Positions 11,050 to 24,609 of a DNA stretch of 64,000 bases are shown here, in pieces. The stretch is from Dicaeum eximium (Eukaryota; Chordata; Aves; Passeriformes; Dicaeidae). Position 1 is the first letter of the stretch. Each line of letters starts with the position of its first letter. Both the position numbers and the translations under genes were made by a program. The DNA lies in the NCBI GenBank assembly GCA_013396995.1, contig VWZP01005670.1:99373-163372 (forward strand). Reading direction: 5' to 3'. A model generated the notes under the pieces. That model searched no databases. It was not told where the DNA came from and saw only the letters and a list, made by a program, of their open reading frames with translations.

Positions 11050-14000
11050 TAAAGCTGGTCAAACATTTTAACTTCCACCCCGACAAAGCATTGATTTTAA
11101 CATTTTGAGAGAAACAGAGCAATGAATTTGGGATGAAGAGATGGATATCTAGGATTTTCACGAAAGCAAATATTCCAAAAACAGCAGCTAAGCAAAATAA
11201 TATGAAAATCACAACGTAAACATCAAGCTATTTCATGGGAACACACATGTTCATCCAGGGATTGGTCTGGAAAAGGTGGTGGAGACCAAGTGAGGAGGTA
11301 CAGGCTGGGACAAAGAGCCAGTGGTGAGAGTGCCCCAAGCAGGTTTCACCACAGCCTCCGAGAGCAGGTCAGCTTCAGTTTCAGAGAACAGCTGTGTCCA
11401 TGTGCTAGAAAAGCAGCTTTGGTTCCTAAAAGAATCGTTTTCTCTTACACAGGTTCTTTAAAGAAATTTCAAATGTAAATGGTCAAAGTCATTGCAGTGG
11501 ATATTTTTCTAACCCTGGGTTCTGGAAAGAACTGTTTCAGCATTTCCAAATAATTTAGTCTCCACTTCCCCTCAGATTACTTCTTGTGTACTTACATACA
11601 GCACTGCTATATTCATACACAAATCACCTGAAAATTAAGAAAAAATAGCAGGAAATTCTGATATGACCCCTTTAATTTATACACAAAACACTTGCAGGGG
11701 ACATTAAAAAAACGTTTCAGTCCATCTCAGGCATCTGAGGAATGATGTTTTCACATTTAAGATAAAACAAGTCAGAAGTAATCATTATCTCCTGGCAAGT
11801 GTTTTTCATACACAAAAGTCCTCCTTAATGTTTGGGAATCAGGGCTTTAGACAGGATGATTTTTAAAAACCTTGTCTTCTTTTAAAGTATATGTCTATAC
11901 TTTTACATGTACAGAAGTAAACACTTAAACTGGATTCACTAATAATTCAATAGCATACTTAAGATATAAGCCTATTTAAAATAAAGTGTGAAATTCCTAT
12001 ACTGAGTATTAAAATGTAAGTTTAATATATTTTTTAAAAAATTAAATAAAATTCAAGGTGAAAATCATGAACATTTGCTACTAAAGTTTTAAAGAACATA
12101 AAAATCAGCCCAGCTGATGGAATTACCATCTGAACATCTGGAACAAGAATTGGCTGAAGCAAACCAACTTTTGATAAAAGGGATTTTTCTACATGTGCAG
12201 AAAGGATATTGGAGCTGAACAAGCTGAATAATCTGAAACAGAAATAGCAATAAGTTCAAAGCTGAGAAACTAATTGAGGACTACCCACCAAAAGCTTGTG
12301 TTCCTGGCTGAACTGTGAATAAAAGCAGGGAATGGAAGTGCCATCTCTCTTCAGGATTACGTTTTGAGGCATACTGACTAGCAGCAAGCACTTTGATTCA
12401 CCACCTGTAAATGATCTGTCTAAATCAGCTACATTTTATGAAAAAAATATACAGTGATGAGCTTTGCATGGGTTCTTCTGTGGACAGCACTCTTGTAATA
12501 GTCTGCCAGGTTAGTCAGATATAATTAATAAATAAACATTGATACATGGGCATGTCCCTGCAGGGGGCAAACTGAGCTCCCCCTCTCCTGCAAACACAGG
12601 AGATCATGGGAATGTTCCAGTAACACAGGACAAACTATGTTGCATTTCTTATGATAAAGTGTGATGGAAAAAGGAAATAAAAATCCCAGGCCTTTCCTGC
12701 CCCCCACTGTCACTCAGGCCACAGAATCCCCATGGGCTGCAGCAATCAGTGTGGGCCCCCACAGCAAACTACCAAAGCTGCATTAAGTGTGTGGGGGCAT
12801 TTTAAAATTCAACACATCATATTTGGCACGTAGGAAGACATTAAGGCAAGCTGCCCTCCTGCTTCCCATGAAAATTATGCATGAAAAATGCTCTGCATTA
12901 ACAAGCTGGGAGACACATCAAGGGAGAGCTGGGAGGCTGACACGGGCCCCCAGTGACTTCAGTCAACACCAGTTTCAGGCAGTTTCAAGACATTTGTCTC
13001 ATCCAACCCAAAGGCAGCCATGGCATTCCCAAAAAGTGGGGGTGTCAGAAGTGAGTTCTTGCCCTGCTCAGAGCTCACATCCCCTTCTCTGCCCCAGGTC
13101 TCAAGACTGGTTCAACCTGGAATTTATTTTCCTTGGGAAGGCAGCTGGCACAAGTGCCATGCAGGCCTGCCAGCAGCTTTTGGAGTGTCACAGGGGGAAG
13201 TGATCTCTGTAAATAATGATCTGAACTTCCAGCATCAATACAGTGTTATTGTGAAATGGCTGAATGAGTCTCCACAGGCTGTTGCTGTGGGGAGGATGAG
13301 AAGGAGAGGAAGGAGCTTGGGAGGAAGCCAGCAGGGGGGACAAGCACAGCACACTTCCAGACTAGGAGGGGTTGTGCTCATGTGCACCTCAGATGGACAC
13401 ACACCCTTTCCAGGGATTCCAGCACTCTGCGAAAAGTTGGTTTACATGTCCTGATGTCCCTCACAAAGCCTGGGCCAGGAGCAGCAGCTCCTCCAGCAGG
13501 GCAGGACAAGGAGGGTGATTGAGTATATAAAGATAATGTAACTTTGAACAAAACCCAGAAAGAAATCGCAGCCAAAAGAGATGCCAAGAGACAAAATGGC
13601 AACCTCCAATCATTCTGTGCTTGTCTTTTCCCTTCATCCCTTGTTGTAACCTGTTGTAGGTATTTGTCTTAGATTGGAAACCTCCACAAGCAGCTGCTGA
13701 AGGCAAGAACCTACAGCTGCAGGACAGCAGAGTGCCTCTGTCTTGGTGAGGTAAATACTGTGCTAGTGCAGGAGGAATGAGGACATCTCTCTGACAGCTG
13801 AAATTTCCATCTGCACTCTGTTCAGTGAGGGCTGGTATCACTTATTTGTTGGTGCCCTCAGCAGATCTGCCTCTCTGCTTGAATGCTCCCACTTCACAAA
13901 AAAAAGAAGCCCCTCCAGCTTTCTAGACCAGCTCTGTAGCTGGCAGGAGGGGGAAATGTCAAGCTAGCACAGAATGGTATTTAAAGAGAAGCACTACCCG

Positions 14001-14530
14001 GCAGAGCAGGCAGATCTGCAGGGGATGTTTCTGAAGCAGAGCTAGGACAAACTCTGGAATAACATTTCCCTCACTGGGGATTTACCTGTCTCTGTGGCCA
14101 TCCCTGCCTGTCAGTTAAACCAGAGGTTCCCCACGGTGACAACACCAGGCTGAGGAGGACAATGCCACTGCTGTGATTCCTCTGGCTCTGCAAGCTGGGG
14201 AGCAGGTGCAGCACCAGAGAGGATCTCCCTCTGAGACATTTGGGTTCCTTGCATATTCCCAGCTTCTGCTACACACACCATGGTGAATCTTCTGTTCCCA
14301 CTTACTTTCTGGTAACCAGGACCACCATCTGGTCTAATCTGAGCTCTGCCTGGTGGGAATGTTCTGGAGGACTCTTTCAAGGGCAGCACTGCTCAGCTCA
14401 GTGACTGGCTATAACTAAGACACTAGAAGTCCTGACTTCAGGAATCTCCTTTAATAAAAGGTGGGATTTTTTAAAAGAATCCCTTAATCCAAGATATATC
14501 ACACAGCAGCTATCTGAACCATAATAGTTG
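11050..14530. other. non-coding, AT-rich stretch
   Basis: No exon recognised. The most AT-rich part is at about 11,550-12,060, and no known repeat was identified by eye. Confidence 0.5.
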
Positions 14531-14534
14531 ATGA

Positions 14535-14895
14535 GGAAGAATGGAGAAGAGACAACTAAGATGGGCTATTACCAACATGTCCAAATATTTAAAGAGTGTG
14601 TGTCAAGAAGAGGGGAACAGGCTCTTTCCAGTGGTGCCCAGTGATAAGACAAAGGACAATGGGCACAAGCTGGAACACAAAGTTCCATTTGAACATGAGG
14701 AAAAATTCTTTACTGTGCAGGTGGCAGAGCACTGGAAAAGGCTGCCCAGAGAGGCTGTGGGATCTCTTTCTCTAGAGACATTCAAAACTCACCTGGATGT
14801 GATCCTGTGCAACCTGCTCCAAGTGAACCTGCTTGAGAAGGGGGCTTGGACTGGGTGATCTCCAGAGGCCCCTTCCAGCTCTCTCCGTTCTGTGG
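14535..14895 (+). mobile_element. CR1 LINE 3' fragment (divergent subfamily)
   Basis: CR1-type 3' UTR with GAACATGAGGAAAAATTCTT, GGAAAAGGCTGCCCAGAGAG, TTGGACTGGGTGATCTCCAG and CCTTCCAGCTCTCTCCGTTC. It lacks the usual ATTCTATGA tail. Confidence 0.75.
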
Positions 14896-14899
14896 TCAA

Positions 14900-17800
14900 G
14901 GCTAGGAGCAAAGCAGTGGTTAGCTCCATCCCCCTGAGAGAAGTGTGTAGAATCAGGTGTTTCTATATACAACCTTCTCCTAGAGATTTCAAGCCTCTCT
15001 CAGCCTCAGGGAATACCATCAATTTACACTCTGCACACCACAGGGAAGGTGCTAAAATCACCCAAGGGAACAATTATAAGTACAAGCCCAGCAATGACCC
15101 AGGTACATCTGCAAGAAGGGCACTTTGGCCACACAATTCTTTGTAGTGGGACACTAAAGCCTCTGTATTCTGTACTAATGTGGGGGGATAGCAAATCTAC
15201 AGCTGCCATTGCAGAATTACGTCTTTTGTGCATCATTACTTGGGGATGAATATTCAGCTATAGAGAAGACAGCTGGGTGGGCTATTGTGAGACAGGAAAT
15301 CCTATAGATAGCACAAAGCTCATCTCCATGTGCCATTTTCTCCAAAAACCTTCAGAAGTCAAGTCACAGTAAGAACTCAGAACCACTGTCAGTCTGATGA
15401 GATTTAAATATAAACAGCAATTGATGTAACAGCAGTGCAGGGCCAATGTGTGCACAAGTTCTTATTTTCTTCAGATGATCACAGATCAGCTCCATATGCT
15501 GGTTTTCTAGTCAGCAGCTGTGTCCCAGCTATTGGTTAAGTTTTAATTAATCAAGCTGAAAAAAGATGTTGCTACTTGCAAGTTCAGCTTCTCAGACTCA
15601 AGTTTGGTTCATTGTGCTTATTTTGCCTTTCAGGAAGAACTACCAGCAAAATCATCACTGTGAGGCTGCAGCAGCATTCCTTGTCGGGCAAGGAGAGCCA
15701 GCAGCAGGAAACAGCTGACTTCTCCAGGCCCTGAAGTCCAGCCACTCCACTGTTCTCTGATACTCCTCGTTATTGTTTTATCTGATGGCACACCAATTCA
15801 TTAACAAATTGGCAGGAACTTTCCACCCTATACCTGAGCTACAGTACAAGCTGTGTCGCTGATTTCCTTATGGCATTAACTGTCTGCCTAACATTGCTCA
15901 GAAATGCAGCCTCAGCTTGACAGTAATTGTTTTTGGCAATTATTAACTCTCCATCTGTGCAGCCTTCCCAGGTAGGAGAAGCCTTCCCTCAGCTTTGAGC
16001 ACTTTATGATTGTTCTTAGTGTAACAGTGAATTGATTCTTCTCAAGGAAAGGCCTTTGAAGTGTGGAGTGCTTTGGGCTGTGTTTTCACAGGTGGGAAAC
16101 AGAGACAATGTATGAAGGCCAGAGGTCACCCAGGATGCAAAGCTGAAGGACTAAACACAGAGATCCCAACACCAGGCTCTCTGTTTAAAATGTGCAATGG
16201 CTGAACTCAGTATCCTTGTATATGTGATGTAAGGCAGAATAAAAATAGCAGTGGAAACAGCTCCCTCCTCTTTTCCTTTTCTTTCATGGGTTTACAACAG
16301 CATCTGCACCAACACCCATCCTTGAATGCAAAGTGTGCCCAAGGAGCCTGCTCCAGCTCCTTGTGAGGCTGAGGAAGAGCTCTCAGTAGCCATTGTGAGG
16401 CAAATGATGCTGTAGACACTGATGTTAAAGCACTGAAGTTCATCCATCTCCCCAGCCACTGCCAAGAAGCAAAGCTACTGCAGTCAGAATGGTTCACTCA
16501 CGCCCCATACCCAAAATCATGGGATTTTATGAAAAACAGAGCTTTGCATGGCTGGTGGTTTCAGCCTTATCATGCCAATAGCAAATATGAAAATAGCAAA
16601 TAGGTTCTTGATGTTGCTCTAGAGTCCTAACTGGTTTTCAAACAAAAATCTGAGGAATCCCAGTCCCAAGAGTTTTCCTAGCTTGTTTTGTCTCAGCTCA
16701 GCATTTTTCTTTCCTGCCTGCTCCCAGAAGAACCAGTGGCAGGGATCACCCTTTGCCTGGAGAGTCTCCAAACCAAGAATTACAAATTACTCCTCTGCAC
16801 AGCACCCTTTGACTACCAACCTGCTACTTAAGTGAGGATCCAAACCAGGTTATTTCAATGTCAGTGACAGATTAAGAAGCAAAGACCTCCCTTTCCCAAG
16901 CTCTAGGTAAACCCCACATCACCAGGATTCTGTGAGCTCCAAACAGCAGTGACACCCAGGCTATCTGAGCAGGGTTTCAGATTTGATGGCCTAATTCCTA
17001 TTCTCAGCATTACACTCATTTAAGTGATGTAATTCTGCCACAGTGCAGACAAATCACCCCAAACAAAAAGCCAGATAATGAGATTTTGCAGATTAAGTCC
17101 AGGTTTCTCATTATAAAGACTAAGTAGAAACCCATTGGAATCCTCCTTATTTCAGAAGGCACATGAGGTGAGACACTGAGTTACCACTGCTACACCACAC
17201 AGTGAGGCTGGGGGTGGGACAACACACAGACACACAAGTGTCAGTCTTGTTGAGTTTGTGTCTGTTTTAATTTAGACTCATCTTTACACCAAGACTACTG
17301 AAAACACAAGCCAAGGGAGAGCACTAAACCAGTGTTTCCCCACAGAAAGGCTTGAGGACTGCATGGAGCAATCCCAGCTGGGTGACTCAAACCCCAACCT
17401 GCTGTTAGTCTGAATTTTCCTCACAATTCACATGTACAAAGAGATGTCACCTACTTGGAAAAAAACCCCCAACTTCAGCATCCAGTGTTCAGTTTCCAAT
17501 CTGTGGAGAGCCTCATTCCTCCTCGTGAACAGGAGTGTGCTGCCTTCCTCAGTCTCCTCCTGGCCCCAGGAACCTTCCCCTTGCTCCTTACAACAGGTGA
17601 GACAAGAGGACATTTCTGTTCTGGTTTGTGAGCTTTGGGAAACTAAATTCGTTGCTAAAAATGCACAGCAAGGATAAGAATGGCTGTAGCAATAAGAACC
17701 AATAGACAAAGTTAAAAATCTGGAAGCAGTATCCCAAGCTGACAGAGAGGGAGTCACATCTGCTCAGTAAAGTTTGCAGCTATTTTTGTGTGGCTTTGCT

Positions 17801-19640
17801 TAAGCTAAAGGATGGCTGAATCCACATGTTTATCCTGGCTTTGCTCTGCAGCCAAGTTTCCTATTTCCATAGGAGAAGCTCTGCTCAGCTCACCATTCAT
17901 ATTTGTCCTGGAATTTCAGCCAAAGGCCCTTGAACTCCCAAGGTCCCATGCAGAAAAAATTCAGCAATTTGTTAGTGTTTACACATTCTTAAGAAAATGT
18001 TACTAATGTTTTCCTAATGTTAACGATCCTGTGTGTTTCTTGGAGAAATATTTCAGCTAAAATTGTTGCATTAAAAATCAAAGTAGGTTTGAAATTGAGG
18101 TGCAGATCACTTCTATTTAAGTTTTAATAAATCACTTCTATTTAGGTTTTCTATAATTCTACAAATATCTCAATATAGTTAAGATGCTGTAAACATTTGC
18201 TAAAACGTGATTAATTTCTTTTGCCTGTGGCTCCACCTGTTTTTCTTATTTTGTCTCTTTTTACTTTCAGTGCAGAATTACTGTGCTGCCACAAGCTTCC
18301 ACTTAACCACCAACTAATGCAGCAATTGAATTGTGGAGTTTAATTTTACCATGTACACTCCAAGTGTAAATATTTATTAAAACACAGGGATAATTCTAAA
18401 CAGAGCTAGTCTAGAATAAAAGCTACTTACGTTAAAATATCTGCCAGATTAAGCTTCTAGGCAAGTTTACACCATCCTGAGAGTGCTGTGTGGAGAATCC
18501 CAAGCTGGATCTGGAGGGAGGTGGTGGAAGAGAAGCCAGTTAGGTTGGTCTGGTGGGCTTTGTTCCTGTAACTGGATTATTCCTGGGATTCACAGGTGTG
18601 CTGATGGTGCTGTACTGTGCCAGACACAAACAGCCTGGTTTGAGCCAGTCCTGGGCTTTCTCAGGACAGTGCTGCACAGCATGATCACATCATTAGTGGC
18701 ATCAGGAAAGCAGGGATCTTCCTGCAAGAAAATGCTCCATCATTTAGAAAATAAACAACATCCTTCTATTCACAGTAGGTAATTTTTAAGTGCATGTTTA
18801 TAAAAAATACTGGTTATACCATTTCCAGCTCTACGAAATAAACCATGTGAAATGTGAAGTAATTTCATTGTTTTGACACAAACTTCTTGTCCCAGTGCTG
18901 GTTTTAAATCTGACTTGTTCTCTGAGCCATTACCTGTGACACTGACCTTGAGTGCAGTATGTGAGCATTGCTGCATTCTTTTTTGCTCCTTCATTATTAA
19001 CAGCTGTACATGACTTTAACCTCTCAGTTCCTAAGAAGCTCAACATTTAGACAGTTTGGATTATTAAGAGATGCATTACTGTGCCTACAAGTGACAAAGC
19101 AAGTTCTGTTACTTTGCTCTCATCTGCAGCCTGTGTGAATTAAATATGTATTGATTTATATGTCTAAATGCCCATAAATCTGTGCAATGATAACTGCAGA
19201 GGAAGAAGAAGGGAAAAAATACAGCCTCTCTGCAGAGAGGATTTATACCAAGCCCGTTTTTCTACCTTGAACTTCAGTTTTAACAGCTACCTTGCAATTA
19301 TTCTTCATATTGATCTTGGCCATGCTGAAGGCAAAGACTGTCCCAGACTGCAGTGGGGTCAGGTTTGCTTTCAGTTTTTGTTTAGTATAAATCAATTACA
19401 ATGTGAAAGTTCCCTTGGGACATACTAAAAATGGTGTAAATTCTGGTCTGCATTCTCAGTGAAACTCAGATTTCAGAAGAAACAAAAGCTCATCCTCCAT
19501 CTAAATCTGAAGGGTTGGAAGACATTTCCCAGGTTTTTTAATGACAAGGAGGTGTGAAATCGTTCATCGCTGTACACAGGGTTAAACTGGGCATTCCACA
19601 GAATTTACAGAAAACAGTGCCATAAAATTCTTTGTCCATC
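14900..19640. other. non-coding stretch
   Basis: No exon or known repeat recognised. A small local duplication, ATCACTTCTATTTA-GTTTT, occurs twice at about 18,106-18,152. Confidence 0.5.
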
Positions 19641-19648
19641 AGTGACCT

Positions 19649-20270
19649 GTCGCGGTCCCGAGTGGGCTGTGGACGTCGCAACCGGCGACGCGGGGGAGAC
19701 CCACGGGGCGCGATCAGATAAAGGGTGCTGCGCGCGCCTGGGTCGCGATCCCAGGTGCGTGCTCGCCACGAGATGGTATGTGGCCGTCAGCAGAGCCGCA
19801 GCAGAATGAGGAGAAGGACGCTGGATTGCTATATATGCTCTACCAAATTTATTGGTAAAACGGGGATAGCAACCCAGCTCGGGAGCCACTTGCACTCAGA
19901 CGCAGCAGAGGCAAGAATGGCGCCGCTTCACTGGGGGGTGAAGGGTATATAAGGAAAACAAGGTAACCAATAGAGAACAAGAACATGGGAGTAACAAGGG
20001 CAAAACATCCAATCTCAGGGCGTGAAGGGTGAATGACAAAGGAGCGAACTAGTAAAATGTCATAACTCATAGAACTCTCTAGAAAACCGTGGGTGATTGA
20101 TGTCTTCCTCCGCCCACGAAAAGCGGACCCTGCGGGGCTTAGACAATGTGGTAATCCCAGAGGCGTGGCGATGCCTCATGGGATTCCACATCGACCAAAT
20201 GAAATTACCTATGAAGACCTGATCACTTGGGGGAAAAAGACAATGTGGCCATGCCACACCCACATCCGTA
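19649..20270 (-). mobile_element. endogenous retroviral LTR (probable solo LTR)
   Basis: The block is CpG-rich within AT-rich flanks. Read on the minus strand it has a TATA-like CTTATATACC at about 19,948, an AATAAA at about 19,848 and an end in ...GACCGCGACA (19,649), so the U3-R-U5 order fits. No internal genes follow. The 5' border is approximate and no clean target-site duplication was found (GTGACC versus GTAACC is the closest). Confidence 0.6.
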
Positions 20271-20284
20271 ACCTATTCTTAGAA

Positions 20285-20400
20285 TTATAGATCATTTAGC
20301 TTAGAAAATACCTTCAAGATCATTCAGTCCAACCATGAACCTAACTGCCAAGTCCCCCATGTGCATAAGTGCCACATCCAGAGACATCTCTGGATGCCTA
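20285..20400 (-). mobile_element. old CR1 LINE fragment
   Basis: A degraded reverse-complement CR1 tail, ending TTCAAGATCATTCAGTCCAA, then CCATGAACCTAACTGCCAAG. Confidence 0.65.
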
Positions 20401-20512
20401 AAGCTTTAGGACTGCTGGAACAGGTTAGAAGTTCTGTCCTATGAAAAGCATCCTGCGCTGGGACTGAAATGTCTGAACTCTGAATTTTTAGAGACTTACT
20501 CCCTATGAGAAT

Positions 20513-20665
20513 CATAGAATGGCTGGAGTTGGACAGAACCTTAAAGTCCATCCAGTTCCAACCCCCTGCCATGGGCAGGGACACCTTCCACTAACCCAAG
20601 TTGCTCAGAGCCCCATCCAAACTCACCTTGGACACTGCCAGGGATGGGGCAGCCACAGCAGTTGT
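20513..20665 (-). mobile_element. CR1 LINE 3' fragment
   Basis: It begins AATCATAGAATGGCTGGAGT, continues CCAGTTCCAACCCCCTGCCA and stops at the GGGGCAGCCACAGC block. Confidence 0.88.
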
Positions 20666-21002
20666 GTAACAGACTAAGTGGGAAAATAATCCCCTTGGAA
20701 ATATCTTCCCCTCCAGCTGCTGTCAGGAATCCTCTTCACCATTTTAAAAATTACCAACCCTTATTACCAAATCTGGAACACCAGAAAAGTGCCCATGATG
20801 AGAAAGTTTACTAGAATGAGTAAATACTTGGTTTAAATGCAGCAAAGATGGAGAGACAGAAGAGCAAACAATCCATCCCCTTTTGCTTTATCCCAAAGGA
20901 GCTGAGGGAGCAGCACTCCACACTCTCATACAAGTATCTTGCTTGCAGCATGGGATGGAATTGTGTTTTAGATTATTTATATAAATAGTAGTCCTGACTT
21001 TC

Positions 21003-21070
21003 NNNNNNNNNNNNNNNNNNNNNNNNNNNNNNNNNNNNNNNNNNNNNNNNNNNNNNNNNNNNNNNNNNNN
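21003..21070. other. assembly gap (68 Ns)
   Basis: A run of Ns directly abuts a homopolymer C tract, so the sequence here is unknown. Confidence 0.99.
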
Positions 21071-21096
21071 CCCCCCCCCCCCCCCCCCCCCCCCCC
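21071..21096 (+). repeat. poly-C run of 26
   Basis: An uninterrupted C homopolymer beside the gap, poly-G on the other strand. It is either a real G-tract that stalled sequencing or an end artefact. Confidence 0.9.
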
Positions 21097-21949
21097 GTTT
21101 TTGGTGGAAAACAAAAGTTTCTGGCAGCTGCGTCTGGAGTTTCATCCCATTTGATTTTTCTGTTTATCTGCAAGCTCCCACAACAGTGTTTCCCATGGCT
21201 CCTTACCAAAGCAACTGTAAGAATCCTGCAATAGTGACCTTTGATTCCTGAGATACACAACACGTGTCTTTATACTGGAAACTTCACATTCCTTACAGAA
21301 CTTGGATACAAAATATGTAAAAATTACCACAGGAGACTAAATACATTGTTTTGGTTTTTTTAAAGACAATCTAGGAGCAGGCAGTGAATTACTGTAATAA
21401 ACCACAAGCCAGGCAGCCCTGAAAACTGCTGTGATTTAAGAAGTTCCAAAGCTGGGGGTTCATAAAGGAGCACTGTCACAAAGACCTAAGTGGTCATGAG
21501 TAACAGAGAGACAAGAAAAGAAACAACTCTTTGCTGGCTCCTCCAGCTGCAGAAGCAGCAATCCACAAATCAAACAGAAACCTGCAAATGAAACCAGCAG
21601 GAGCCCAAAGAGGAGAAGCAGCTCTTCCTGCACCAATTTTCTTAGGAGTGAGCCTGTGTCCATTGCTGCCCCCAGCAGAAGGGGCATCCTGAACACCAGA
21701 GGGGCTGGAACACAAATTCCATGGAGAATGAAGTGCAGGCAGCCCAGAGCTGTTCAGAGCAAATCTTTAAAAGCTGATTGTGGTTTGCTGAAACAACACT
21801 AAGCTCACCTGGCTTTTTGTTTGATAAGGGATTTATCATCTCTTCAATGATAATGAAAACAGTAGCTGATACTGGAACTGCATTTGCAGACTTAAAAAAA
21901 AATCTTAAAATTCTTAAAACCTGGCAAATCAGATGTATATAAAGCACAA

Positions 21950-22030
21950 GGGAAGAGGAGGGGCAGACATTGATCTTTTCTCCCTGGTGACCAGTGACAA
22001 GACCCAGGGGAATGGAGCTGTGCATGTATC
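21950..22030 (+). mobile_element. CR1 LINE internal fragment
   Basis: GGAAGAGGAGGGGCAGACAT then CCCTGGTGACCAGTGACAAG closely parallels the same CR1 stretch at about 59,898-59,960. Confidence 0.55.
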
Positions 22031-22700
22031 TGTAGGGGACAGAATTAATATTTTTGGGGAAAAATGAGGAACTCTGTAGTGGACAGGTAGGGAAAATTTT
22101 GGAGGCAAAATTTGACTCCAAGAATAGAGAATGAACACTTCCAGGGAAAGATGAGCTGATGAGTATTGGGCATTGAGCAGGGAAATTTGTGGGGGTAAAT
22201 ATTGAGAAAAGCTCCATTAAATAAATACTTTGAAGTAAGAATGAGGGAATCAGTGGTAGAAAAGTAGGGGAATTTTTTGTTCCTATATTGTGGATAATTG
22301 GGGAAAATATTTGGGATAAAGACATGAAATGCATATGGGAAGCTTCATGTTCCCAAGGGAATGCTTTAGGGAATTGCAGCTTCTGAACTGTACCAATAAT
22401 TCTGACTCCCACAGAAACCTTCCAAAGCAGGAAGGGACAGGGAAGAAAATTCCAAGAGTGGTGTGGGAAGTGCTTTCCCCCAGGTCTGTACACCACTGAG
22501 GTTGGAATGATTTAAAAATATTCCTTGTCCCTCTCTTGTTCCCAGTCCAGGACTAAGTTGGTGTTCCCTGAGTGGCTGCAGCTCCCTGGATATGGAGGGA
22601 GGAGGTCTCTGCTGGAGAGTGGGAGAAATGGCCCTGCTGGTTGTTGGTCCTTGGTGGGCAGAGAGTTCTGGTCTTGGCAAGATGGGTTTGTGAGTATTGA

Positions 22701-22772
22701 ATCAATCCTACCTCCTTTTCAATGAGTTGTTTTAATTAATCATCAGCAGGGACCACTTTTAGCCAGCTTTAG
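22701..22772 (+). repeat. 72-bp direct repeat, copy 1
   Basis: It contains CCTACCTCCTTTTCAATGAG and CATCAGCAGGGACCACTTTT, and matches 24,251-24,322 at roughly 90%. Confidence 0.85.
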
Positions 22773-24250
22773 TAGGGGTCTGCCCATATTTCTGAGCTTC
22801 ACAAGGCAGGAGATTGACTTGGCTTGGGAACTAAACAGTCCTGAGTAATTTTCTGATAACATCTCCATGTTTGACAGCTGATCCTTGTGCTGAAAAGATC
22901 CCTCATTCTTCCCTTCAGACAATTCCAAACCTCACAATTCCCATCTGGGAACAGTCCCCAGTCTAGATATTCTCATGGAGTACCCCATGGGGTACAAATT
23001 TAGCAGTTAATTCTTCTCACCCCTGCCCAGTTCTAATTCCAAAGGATTTGGTGTCTGCCTTACCCAGCTGGAGTCTGGTTCCAACTCTCCTCTTACTGCT
23101 TCAGCTGCTTTCCATTTCCCAGGAATTCCACCAATGGAGTGAGAGTGTCTCCCACCTTCTCCAGGATTCCCTCTGTTGGTTGCTGGAAGAATATCAAAAC
23201 CTGGGCCCCCAGGGCTTTACTATCAGGAATTACATCCCTGGATTTGTTCATTTCCAAATATTGTCTCTTCCCAACAAAGCACTGGGCATCCAAGGAATAC
23301 AGAAATGGATGTGCTAACCACTGGTTACCCCTCTGGAATGTCAGAGCTTGGAAAGAGCTTTTCCTGGTGATAGTCATGATGAGTATTTTACCAGGAGCCC
23401 CCTGCCACGTCTTCCCCTGTATCCACCAAAAAATCCACCTGTTCATTCCCCAGCTGCTTCCTCAATCTTTTCCTTTATCCAACAGAATTTTAACAGGTGA
23501 ATATTTCCCTCTGGAATAGCACCTTCCATTCCAAACCTAATAGCAAACAAACCATTTCATCTGACCTTCATTACTAGGATTTCATCAAGAGCTGGTGGAT
23601 AGAAAACAATCCTCTCCTGGCCCCTGCTGGATTCCTGGAGCAGGGATTCTTTCTCTTTTTCCCCCTCTCCTTTTCAGGCTTTGCTCCACAGCTTTTGCTT
23701 CCAATCCTTGGATCCTTTCCCTTATTCCAGGTGCTTCCAGCACTTCCACGCCCTCTTTTCTCCCATCCTGATCATTTCTCCAGGAATGGATCTGTGCACG
23801 TCAATTCCCTTCTCTTTCCTCCAACGATTCCCACCAATCCAGACCTAGAGCTGACACAAAGAACACTCAGTGCCCACAAATCCAAACCCAGATCCTAGCA
23901 TCCTTAAACCAGCAACTCCGAACACACAATCCTGGAAAATCTGCATTAATTCAAACCTAACATTTAGGACACACCAAATACTTCAAAATGCCCAAGAAAC
24001 ACCCTGTTGCCTTCAACTCTCAAAACCCAGGGGTTTTTACTTTGAACTCACATGGATCTGGGGATCAAGGAATTTCCCTGAAAACACCTGTGCAGTGCAA
24101 GCTGGAATGCCCAATCCTGTGAATCCAGGGAGTGTCAAAAGCTTAGTCCAACCTGGGCCACCATAAATTTTTGCCAAATATCCCCCAAACCCTTGCAATA
24201 ACAAAACCCTCTGGTACTGCATTTTTAGTGTTGGAAAGCCAGGAATGACT

Positions 24251-24322
24251 TCATTATCCTACCTCCTTTTTAATGAGTTGTTTTTATTAGTCATCAGCAG
24301 GGACCACTTTTAGCCAGCTTAG
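24251..24322 (+). repeat. 72-bp direct repeat, copy 2
   Basis: Same order and orientation as copy 1, 1.55 kb away. The flanks differ, and there are no TG...CA ends. Confidence 0.85.
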
Positions 24323-24609
24323 TTAAGTTATATAGATTTACTGTTGTTTTGATAATTAAATAGCCAAAACCTTACGTTTGCGAAATTAAACCTGAAAATT
24401 TTAAATAAACAAATCCTGAGGGAACTGGGGATTGGATATCTTGTATCTTACGGCCCTTCAAGGCCATGTTGGGTTTACCCACTGATTTCGGTGCCAAGGG
24501 AAACTCCAAATTAAAAATAATCAAAATATGAACCGGTTTTGATGAAACTCAGCTTTCCAAAACTTTATTCAGGATAAAAAAGGATGGGAATGACCTTGAC
24601 AAATACAAT

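Larger units (their letters stand above)
22701..24600 (-). mobile_element. degraded retrovirus-like element with LTR end and primer-binding-site-like junction
   Basis: On the minus strand an AATAAA (24,564-24,569) is followed about 70 bp later by a TGGCACCGAAATCAGTGG stretch (24,479-24,496) that looks like a primer-binding site. This is the expected R-U5-PBS order. The next 1.8 kb has a base composition unlike its surroundings but no recognisable gag or pol frame. The left end and the second LTR were not found, and the tRNA was not identified. Confidence 0.35.

Noticed and set aside
21642..22496. 284-codon minus-strand open frame
   Set aside because: It has no domain or family resemblance, starts inside repeat-like sequence of skewed composition and includes a CR1 fragment. 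A chance frame is more likely.
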